In this document: piece after piece, positions 5,715 through 11,062 of the stretch | How positions within the stretch are numbered: the first letter of the stretch is position 1 | Layout of the letters: each line of letters starts with the position of its first letter | Source: Acidobacteriota bacterium | GTDB lineage: Bacteria > Acidobacteriota > Terriglobia > Bryobacterales > Bryobacteraceae | Length of the DNA stretch: 11,062 nucleotides | NCBI GenBank assembly: GCA_023436715.1 | Contig: JAEZIJ010000012.1 | Span: 1-11,062 of the forward strand | Direction: 5' to 3' | Position numbers and translations under genes: made by a program | The notes under the pieces: generated by a model | The model's input: only the letters and a program-made list of their open reading frames with translations | Database searches by the model: none | Told to the model about the DNA's origin: nothing

Positions 5715-6823
5715 TTATTGGTGTCCCGAAAGAAGTCAAAGATCACGAAACCCGGGTGGGCCTGGTCCCCAGCGGAGCTCAAGCGCTCCAGGAGGCAGGC
5801 CATCAGGTACTGGTTGAGGCCGGCGCAGGCGCTGGAAGCTCGCTCACAGACCAGGAGTACGAGCAGGCCGGCGCGAGGCTGCTGCCTTCGGCCGCTCAAG
5901 TCTGGAAAGAGGCCGACCTCATCGTCAAGGTCAAAGAGCCGCAGCCGTGCGAATACGGGTATTTTCGGCCCGATCTGATTTTGTTTACGTACCTTCATCT
6001 GGCTCCACTACCGGAGTTGACCGACCGGCTGCTCGAAGCGGATGTCACGGCAATCGCCTACGAGACCATTCGCGAGAGGGACGGCTCCCTTCCACTGCTC
6101 ACTCCGATGAGCGAAGTGGCCGGACGCCTCGCGGTGCAGATAGGCGCTGCGTACCTGGAGGCGCCGAACGGCGGCCGTGGCGTTCTGCTCGGCGGAGTGC
6201 CTGGCGTGGCGCCGGGAAACGTGGTGATTCTTGGCGGCGGGATAGTGGGCACGAATTCCGCAAAGATGGCTATCGGCATGGGCGCCCACGTGACCATCAT
6301 CGACAAGAGCCTGGAGCGTTTGCGCCAGTTGGACGACATCTTCCAGGGCCGCGCGGTAACCCTGGCATCGAGTGTCTGGACCATCCGCGAAGCGTTGCGC
6401 CGGGCGGACCTGGTGATCGGCGGTGTGCTGATCCCGGGGGCGTCGGCTCCCAAGCTCGTCCGCCGCGACATGCTTCCCGCGATGAAGAGCGGTGCGGTGA
6501 TGGTGGATGTCTCGATCGACCAGGGCGGCTGCTTCGAGACCTCCCACCCGACCACGCACACCGATCCGATCTATTTCGTCGATGGCGTTCTCCACTACTG
6601 CGTCTCCAACATGCCGGCCGCGGTGCCCAACACATCGACAATGGCGCTCACGAACGCGACGCTCCCATACCTCATGGAGTTGGCGAACCAGGGCCTGGAG
6701 GGCGCCTGCGCCGCTCACCCGGCGATTCGCGAGGGCGTGAACACGTACCGCGGCGCCGTCACGTACCCGGCGGTAGCGGAATCGCAAGGCCGCCAATGGA
6801 AGGAAATCGGCGCGCTGGTCTAG
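5711..6823 (+). CDS. ald: Alanine dehydrogenase
   Basis: 370 aa, full length for NAD-dependent L-alanine dehydrogenase, which interconverts L-alanine and pyruvate plus ammonia in the cytoplasm. It starts with the family signature MIIGVPKEVKDHETRVGLVP. Known active-site residues fall at the expected numbers: Arg15, Lys75 (VKVKEP), His96 (YLHLA) and Asp270 (VSIDQGG). The Rossmann motif GGGIVG is at 175-180, with Asp198 (IIDKS) as the probable NAD ribose contact. The C-terminal part (PAAVPNTSTMALTNATLPY) is typical. Its ATG overlaps the stop of the PG-binding-like gene. A shared transcript could link alanine supply to wall metabolism, but that is inference. It is followed immediately by REP copy C. 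Confidence 0.97.
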   Translation: MIIGVPKEVKDHETRVGLVPSGAQALQEAGHQVLVEAGAGAGSSLTDQEYEQAGARLLPSAAQVWKEADLIVKVKEPQPCEYGYFRPDLILFTYLHLAPLPELTDRLLEADVTAIAYETIRERDGSLPLLTPMSEVAGRLAVQIGAAYLEAPNGGRGVLLGGVPGVAPGNVVILGGGIVGTNSAKMAIGMGAHVTIIDKSLERLRQLDDIFQGRAVTLASSVWTIREALRRADLVIGGVLIPGASAPKLVRRDMLPAMKSGAVMVDVSIDQGGCFETSHPTTHTDPIYFVDGVLHYCVSNMPAAVPNTSTMALTNATLPYLMELANQGLEGACAAHPAIREGVNTYRGAVTYPAVAESQGRQWKEIGALV

Positions 6824-6826
6824 CCC

Positions 6827-6890
6827 GACCGCTTCCTTACGGTCGCGGCTCTGAGCCGACGATTCTGAGCCGCGCGCGTTAGCAAGGGGT
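6827..6890. repeat. REP-like imperfect palindrome, copy C
   Basis: Left arm 6829-6851 (CCGCTTCCTTACGGTCGCGG...) and right arm 6867-6889 (GAGCCGCGCGCGTTAGCAAG...) are near-perfect inverse complements around a 15-base loop. The arms match copy A at 131-193 with few changes. It fills the 66-nt gap between the convergent ald and exonuclease genes and touches the latter's TAA (6890-6892). In that position it may also act as a bidirectional terminator or mRNA end stabiliser; that is inference. Confidence 0.78.
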
Positions 6891-8140
6891 TACAACAGCC
6901 GGCCCGGGCGCGGGCGGGCAAGACGCCGTTCGAGACGCGCCTGCCGGTGCGCCAGTTCTTCGGAATCCGCAAAACCGCGGGCGCTCTGGATCATTTCCAG
7001 CGCCATCGCATAGTTCCGCTCCCGGTGCTCGTAGTACTTCGCCAGGGCCTCCAGGGCGGCGACGCGGTACGGATTGCGGCTTGCGGCCAGGTCCGTCCAC
7101 ACGGCCAGAGCCCCCGCCTCATTTCCCATCTTCTTCTCAAGTGCAGCGGTATCCCACAGAGTGCGGAAAAGCAGATCGTCCGGCAACCCCATGTCCACGG
7201 CACGCCGCATGAGCTGAAGCGCCTGCTCGCATCGCCCGGCCTTCAGGAACCAGCGCGCCAGCCCAACCAGGTCCGTCCCGTGTGCGAGAGGCGCCGCGTC
7301 AGGCTCGCGAAACGCAAACGGAACGATGCCGGTGAGACAGGCCGTAGTCAGAATATCCACCGCGTTATGGTGGAAGATCGGCACGAGCCGGAACGCCTGC
7401 TGAGTACGCAGGTATTCGAAGTAGACGTACGGAATCATCTCGCCCGGCAGGTCGCCCTCGCGCTCTACGCCGAGGATCTGGTTTTCAAGATCGACCAGCC
7501 GGCAGCTTTCCAGGCGCAGTTTCCACAGGCGGCGGGCGCCGTGCAACAGGTCCAGGTGCGCGAGCCTGTCAAACGGCGGGCGGGCGCGGGACATCCGGTA
7601 GCGCGTTTCGAGCAGCGGCTGATCGTAGGTCTTTCCGTTGTAGGTGATGAGTACTTCGAACTGCGCCAGATGCTCCGCCAGCGCGTGCAGCAGGCTGGCT
7701 TCCTCGCCGTAGTCCCGCATGAAGAACTGCCGGACGCGGAAGCCGTCGTCGCAGATGCGCCCGACGCCGATGAGGAACGCATACGTGCCGGAGCCGCCTG
7801 CGAGCCCCGTAGTCTCCGTATCCAGAAACGCCCAGCGGGCAACCGGGGAGGGCCGGGAGTCCTCCCCCAACAGCGCGGCCAGTAAATCTTCCGGCAGTTC
7901 CAGAAGATTGGAGACGTCCATGCTGCCATGGCGGCGATGCCGCTCGTAGAGCCGCTCGGTCTCAAAGTGACAGCCGAATGATGTTTCGACAACTTCGCCG
8001 CTCAGCCACTCATCGACGAAATAGTGAGCCGGCCGGTGATCCACCGGGCGGGCCGGCGCCTGTGGGCCGTCGGCGTACTTCCGGTCGATACGCGCAATCT
8101 TGCGGCGGAGGGCGGCGAGTTGTTCCTGGATGTCAGCCAC
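6890..8140 (-). CDS. YprB-like RNase H-fold exonuclease with TPR-like C-terminus
   Basis: 416 aa from GTG 8140. The N-terminus is a coiled-coil-like segment (MADIQEQLAALRRKIARIDR). The middle (about 100-275) is a DEDDh-type exonuclease fold of the YprB/RNase_H_2 family: Asp107 and Glu109 in FLDTETTG (Exo I), Asp173 in TYNGKTYDQP (Exo II), and His257 with Asp262 in HHNAVDIL (Exo III). All acidic ligands are retained, so it should be active on nucleic acid with two metal ions; the substrate is unknown. Residues about 290-400 form helical TPR-like repeats (ARWFLKAGRCEQALQLMRRA; EALAKYYEHRERNYAMALEM). Proteins of this build are widespread but poorly characterised. The start codon is GTG with a weak AAGCGAAG-type SD. 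Upstream sequence overlaps a decayed peptidase gene, so its promoter (TATCAT-like at about 8163-8168) may lie within the pseudogene. Confidence 0.88.
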   Translation of the reverse strand: MADIQEQLAALRRKIARIDRKYADGPQAPARPVDHRPAHYFVDEWLSGEVVETSFGCHFETERLYERHRRHGSMDVSNLLELPEDLLAALLGEDSRPSPVARWAFLDTETTGLAGGSGTYAFLIGVGRICDDGFRVRQFFMRDYGEEASLLHALAEHLAQFEVLITYNGKTYDQPLLETRYRMSRARPPFDRLAHLDLLHGARRLWKLRLESCRLVDLENQILGVEREGDLPGEMIPYVYFEYLRTQQAFRLVPIFHHNAVDILTTACLTGIVPFAFREPDAAPLAHGTDLVGLARWFLKAGRCEQALQLMRRAVDMGLPDDLLFRTLWDTAALEKKMGNEAGALAVWTDLAASRNPYRVAALEALAKYYEHRERNYAMALEMIQSARGFADSEELAHRQARLERRLARPRPGRLL

Positions 8141-8209
8141 GCGCTTCGCTTTTTCTTTGCCAATGATAAAACGGCTGCCTGCCCATGTTCAAGCCCGCAC
8201 CGCTCCTCT

Positions 8210-8424
8210 CTGAAGGAGTCGATTCTGCTCATCCACGGCGAGGCCAACAACTCGGGAACTTTCCCTATCCGTCCGAGCGCATGCTCCAGGCGATTCGCGG
8301 AAACGGCGACGACGTACGGCTGCTGGTCCTGCCGCACGAATCGCACGGCTGCGCGGCCCGCAAGTCGATCAAGCACAAGTTGCACGAGATGACCTCCTGG
8401 TTCGACAAGTATGTGACGCAACAG
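8210..8424 (+). pseudogene. C-terminal remnant of an S9 prolyl-oligopeptidase-type peptidase
   Basis: The plus strand reads LKESILLIHGEANNSGTFPI (8210-8269), then continues one frame over as SERMLQAIRGNGDDVRLLVL followed by PHESHG and FDKYV (8272 to about 8412). These are the last blocks of the S9 glutamyl-endopeptidase/acylaminoacyl-peptidase alpha/beta-hydrolase. Intact relatives, as I recall them, have HGEADNN and FPIQSER. Here the Asp of the catalytic pair is missing (three bases lost or Asp replaced), and one base is missing at about 8270-8271, where a CAG codon is expected. The catalytic His region PHESHG survives. No N-terminal part or start codon is present. Residues FFFAN encoded at about 8147-8164 in the first frame may be an older remnant, but that overlaps the exonuclease start. 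It is not expected to make a working enzyme. Confidence 0.85.
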
Positions 8425-8427
8425 GAG

Positions 8428-9558
8428 TTACTGTCCCGCCGGCTGAGCACCCCCCATCTCGGTCTGATGAACGGTCCACCAGGCTTTCCAAAAGCCGATG
8501 TAGCGCGCTTCGTTAGCAGCGAACGTGGGCACTGTGGGGAAATGCTTCAGTGTCTCGTCCGTGGTGTAGGAGCCGCGTCCGGTGGGCTTCATGTGTTCCA
8601 TGCCGGGGAGGTTGTTCCCGGTCTCCACGGGCAAGGAGTTGGCGAACGATGCGAGGCCGGCCACGGCTTCGTACCGGAGCTCACTCAAATCAGCGTCCAG
8701 CAGCGACACAAGCGCGGGCAGCGAATCCCGTGTGTGGACAGATCGGAGAGCGTGCGCGGCGCACAACTTCAGCGCCGTTGGCGCGTCACCCTGTACGATA
8801 CGGCTCAGTTCGATGACGGCAGCCGGCTGTGTACTTCGGAAATCGCATACGGCGGTGGCGAGAAACGGCTGCTTGCCGACCTCCGACAGAGCATCAGTAT
8901 CGGCCGCGAACCGTTGCAGAGCGGCTACGTCCCCGGTTTTGATAAGTGCCCGAAGACCAAGAGCCCTTAGTGCTCCAATAGGGGAGGTGGCGATGTGCGC
9001 GTACATTCTTGGCGGCGCTGATGAACCAGGCGAATCGAGCGCGCCCGCGGAGAGAAACGCCACGAGCTGCGATCGGTCCGCTGAGCCCTGCAACGCGGAT
9101 CCGATTTCGGAAATTACCTTCTCAAACGGTTCTGCGCCGGCTGAATAGGCAAGCGGGCCAGCAGGCACCTGTTCGAGTACCCGGAGATGACTCATCGGAA
9201 ACGGGGCATCTCCGGTCATGGGAGGCAGGACCAGCCAGACTCCGTTTTCTCCCGCTCTAAGAAACCAAAGGCCGACAACAGTGGACGACTTCGGCGCTGG
9301 AGTGGCGACAGCGGGATCCCAGAGACACTGTATGCGATCACCGGGCATGATCGGGCCTTTCAGGACCCTGATTGCGCTCACCGCAAACGAAGCGCCCGAC
9401 GGCAGCGAGACGATTTGCTCAGGTCGTCCGACAATGATCGCATCCGACTCGTTCGCCAACCCTGGTAGTCGTCGGAACCCAGCCGGCCCGGCCAGCAGAG
9501 CCGATGGAGATGCTGCAAGCGCTAGCAAGATAGCGATGCTCCGAACTCTTTCTCCCAT
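8428..9558 (-). CDS. Secreted HEAT-like repeat protein of unknown function
   Basis: 376 aa. A signal peptide (MGERVRSIAILLALAASPSA then LLA, cut after about residue 23) is followed by a beta-rich N-terminal region (about 38-130: DAIIVGRPEQIV, FAVSAIRVLKGPIMPGDRI). That region resembles domains seen before HEAT-like segments in Solibacter-type hypothetical proteins. Alpha-helical HEAT-like units are suggested at about 193-222 (IGALRALGLRALIKTGDVAA) and 262-310 (LKLCAAHALRS; LPALVSLLDADLSELRYEAV). The C-terminus has an aromatic FWKAWW motif (356-361). No catalytic motif is seen. ATG 9558 has AGGAG 6 nt upstream (9565-9569). It starts 21 nt after the stop of the eight-cysteine protein, so the two are probably one operon. 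Function unknown; a protein-protein interaction scaffold outside the inner membrane is a guess. Confidence 0.75.
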   Translation of the reverse strand: MGERVRSIAILLALAASPSALLAGPAGFRRLPGLANESDAIIVGRPEQIVSLPSGASFAVSAIRVLKGPIMPGDRIQCLWDPAVATPAPKSSTVVGLWFLRAGENGVWLVLPPMTGDAPFPMSHLRVLEQVPAGPLAYSAGAEPFEKVISEIGSALQGSADRSQLVAFLSAGALDSPGSSAPPRMYAHIATSPIGALRALGLRALIKTGDVAALQRFAADTDALSEVGKQPFLATAVCDFRSTQPAAVIELSRIVQGDAPTALKLCAAHALRSVHTRDSLPALVSLLDADLSELRYEAVAGLASFANSLPVETGNNLPGMEHMKPTGRGSYTTDETLKHFPTVPTFAANEARYIGFWKAWWTVHQTEMGGAQPAGQ

Positions 9559-9579
9559 GTGTGTCTCCTGGATTCGCTC

Positions 9580-10734
9580 TCAATTCACTGGACTGACGAT
9601 GTTCGTGTGTCGCCCGTGGTCTTGAAACCTCTGGTGAGTGTTGTTCTGGACACGAACGCCGCTCCCAACGGTCGACGAACCAATGCGCCACGCCTGGCTT
9701 GCGTGGTCCACAGCGCTGTTGCCCAACGGGATCGGCGGCTTCGGGGGATTCTGAATCTCGGGCTTGCAACTTGGGCAGTTGTACATATACATGTTGTCCA
9801 CGAAGTCCCACTGAGAGTAACCTGAGAGTCCGCGCGCAACCGGTTTGGCCCAGTTGTTATCTTGATCGTTGACAAAAGCTCCGAAACTTTCGTTTAGAGC
9901 AACGCTCGACATCGTGTTGTTAAACAGATCAAAGGCTCTGTAGAAGATATAAGACCACCAGCCGTCTTGATAAAGGTCGTCTTTCACGTGGGGTGTTTCC
10001 GAAGCCATTCGGTGTGGCGCATTTACCGTGAACCCGAGGGGCTGTGACCTAAAGCCCCCGATGTCGAAGACGATTGTGATGTCTCCGATGGCATCGCTTG
10101 GCTCCTTGCTCGTCACGGTGTTCATGTCGCATACCGAGCAGCCAAGCGATAGCTTCTGTCCGTTTGCCGTGATTGTCCAAAAGGGAGTCTCGCTACAAAT
10201 GTCAGATCCGCTGCAGCCCTTGTGCGCCGTTAGGTATCCCTGGTTGTAGTAACCGTTGTCCGGGTCTGCACCTCCTCCCAACCACCAGATCCCGCTTATG
10301 TTAGGGGTGACATATGGGCGCGACACACTCAAGCTTTCGGTGTTGTTGATCGGGCTGACAGAATCGCACAGAGAATCGGGAAGGTATTCAATTCTGTTCG
10401 AAATGGCGTAGATGCCAGTCCCTGTTGTCTGCGGCGCATCGTGCCATTGGTTGACGGCCTCCCCGCCATACGACGCCGTGGCGACAACATTCTGTCTGCC
10501 AAGTAGGACGCTACCGTTCAGTGTTGACGTGCTCGTGACTCTTGGCCGCCAGTACCACATGTAATTACCGTCTATATAGCCACTGCCAAATGACCATACG
10601 TCATTGCCGCCCCACCTGAGAACATCGCTTGACCAGTGGAATGTCGTGTTCGCCGTACACTGTGCCGCGTGGAGCGGAACCAAGGGCGCGAAGCCGAGCA
10701 CGAGAGCGATCCAAGCCAGTCTTCGGGAACCCAT
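9580..10734 (-). CDS. Secreted eight-cysteine protein of unknown function
   Basis: 384 aa. The signal peptide ends LHAA at residue 24. The mature protein has eight Cys (26, 123, 174, 180, 199, 202, 320, 323), including two CxxC pairs (GCSVC, NCPSC), and many Trp/Tyr. The even count suggests disulphides. A stretch at about 185-240 (WTITANGQKLSLGCSVCDMN ... ITIVFDIGGFRSQPLGFTVN) looks like a beta-sandwich or Ig-like strand pattern. The C-terminus is Asn/His-rich (VQNNTHQRF, DHGRH). I do not recognise a named family and see no catalytic site. Base composition is visibly lower in GC than the left part of the window. ATG 10734 has a strong AGGAGG SD (10741-10746) that lies inside the last codons of the upstream frame, so translation is probably coupled. 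The downstream HEAT-like gene follows after 21 nt. Confidence 0.78.
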   Translation of the reverse strand: MGSRRLAWIALVLGFAPLVPLHAAQCTANTTFHWSSDVLRWGGNDVWSFGSGYIDGNYMWYWRPRVTSTSTLNGSVLLGRQNVVATASYGGEAVNQWHDAPQTTGTGIYAISNRIEYLPDSLCDSVSPINNTESLSVSRPYVTPNISGIWWLGGGADPDNGYYNQGYLTAHKGCSGSDICSETPFWTITANGQKLSLGCSVCDMNTVTSKEPSDAIGDITIVFDIGGFRSQPLGFTVNAPHRMASETPHVKDDLYQDGWWSYIFYRAFDLFNNTMSSVALNESFGAFVNDQDNNWAKPVARGLSGYSQWDFVDNMYMYNCPSCKPEIQNPPKPPIPLGNSAVDHASQAWRIGSSTVGSGVRVQNNTHQRFQDHGRHTNIVSPVN

Positions 10735-10737
10735 GTC

Positions 10738-11062
10738 TTACCTCCTGTGGATTTGATTGCGCAGATGCGTATTCACATACGAAACGAGAGACCGCCAGCC
10801 CTCAGGCGAGATTCCGCGCCTGACGGTTTCCATACCGTCCGTAAGAACACCAGTCCGCTGAACATAAAACTTCTGCAAGATTTGAATATTCGGAGTTTCG
10901 CCTGCGGAAGCTTTGTAGTCTAGCAGCCCGTGGTGAAACCCCTCGAATTTCGGCACCGGCGATGACGGTCCCGGAGGGGCCGGCCGGGGCGACTCAGTCG
11001 GACTAATTCGGCTTCGGGTCCGGCACAGCGATCCGGCGGGCCACCGAGAGCGTGCAGCACGC
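10738..11062 (-). CDS. C-terminal part of an unidentified protein (5' end beyond window)
   Basis: The minus-strand frame ending at TAA 10738-10740 is open to the right edge of the window (108 codons without a stop). An internal GTG at 10956 would give a 72-aa protein. The outer part is Pro/Ser/Arg-rich (SPTESPRPAPPGPSSPVP), like a linker. The last 70 residues look globular: KFEGFHHGLLDYKASAGETP, IQILQKFYVQRTGVLTDGME, GWRSLVSYVNTHLRNQIHRR. I recognise no family. Codon use in the globular part (mixed third positions, lower GC) matches the downstream eight-cysteine gene. It is ambiguous whether the true gene starts at 10956 or runs in from outside; another minus-strand frame is also open across 10960-11062. 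The SD of the next gene lies in its final codons. Confidence 0.5.
   Translation of the reverse strand, partial: RAARSRWPAGSLCRTRSRISPTESPRPAPPGPSSPVPKFEGFHHGLLDYKASAGETPNIQILQKFYVQRTGVLTDGMETVRRGISPEGWRSLVSYVNTHLRNQIHRR
10741..10746 (-). promoter_or_regulatory. Shine-Dalgarno inside the preceding gene's 3' end
   Basis: CCTCCT on the plus strand reads AGGAGG on the minus strand, 6 nt before ATG 10734. The same six bases encode the last Arg-Arg of the upstream frame, followed directly by its TAA (10738-10740). This supports translational coupling and the reality of both frames. Confidence 0.75.

Noticed and set aside
6008..6796. 262-aa minus-strand open frame antisense to ald
   Set aside because: Alanine dehydrogenase is unambiguous on the other strand; the antisense frame shows no recognisable motif.
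6947..7885. 312-aa plus-strand open frame antisense to the exonuclease
   Set aside because: The minus strand carries a full DEDDh motif set; the plus-strand frame is a high-GC shadow without motifs.
8471..8970. Plus-strand continuation of the S9 pseudogene frame to 8970 as a 261-aa protein
   Set aside because: S9 similarity stops at about 8412 (DKYV). The rest runs antisense through the signal-peptide-bearing secreted protein gene and shows no domain.
1..11062. CRISPR array, tRNA, rRNA or toxin-antitoxin pair
   Set aside because: No regularly spaced repeats with unique spacers, no tRNA-like cloverleaf that I could see, no rRNA, and no small adjacent gene pair with toxin-antitoxin features.

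Overview
The window looks like chromosomal DNA of a GC-rich bacterium. Gene content, scattered REP-like palindromes and the remnant of a glutamyl-endopeptidase-like S9 peptidase resemble what I recall of Acidobacteriota of the Solibacter/Bryobacterales type. That placement is inference from memory; no rRNA or other phylogenetic marker is present.

Left end (1-403): non-coding accessory DNA. It holds a possible tail of a transposase reading frame, two tandem 19-bp IS-end-like repeats 25 bp apart, one and a half copies of a REP-like palindrome, and a terminator-like hairpin. A plus-strand block follows. It contains a stand-alone double Clp-N protein (404-1039), an M20 metallopeptidase (1077-2321), an intergenic stretch with a perfect palindrome, an EamA/DMT transporter (2519-3418), an HtrA/DegP-type periplasmic serine protease with two PDZ domains (3448-5076), and a strong terminator. 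After the terminator come a small secreted peptidoglycan-binding-like protein (5190-5714) and alanine dehydrogenase (5711-6823), which overlap by ATGA.

Middle (6824-8427): another REP-like palindrome separates ald from a convergent minus-strand gene for a YprB-like DEDDh exonuclease with a TPR-like C-terminus (6890-8140). Behind that gene's start lies a plus-strand fragment of an S9 prolyl-oligopeptidase-type peptidase. It is a pseudogene with a one-base frameshift and without its catalytic Asp.

Right end (8428-11062): a minus-strand, operon-like run of lower GC, read from right to left. It consists of the C-terminal part of an unidentified protein running off the window, an eight-cysteine secreted protein of unknown function, and a secreted HEAT-like-repeat protein. 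The junctions are tight (a Shine-Dalgarno inside the preceding gene's end, then a 21-nt gap), so co-expression is likely.

Most genes are housekeeping or envelope-stress functions of known families. HtrA, the PG-binding-like protein and Ald could all relate to envelope and peptidoglycan (alanine) metabolism, but only the last two are physically coupled. I did not find a convincing new defence or mobile system. The parts least explained by known families are the right-end secreted-protein operon, the stand-alone Clp-N adaptor-like protein and the palindromic repeats.
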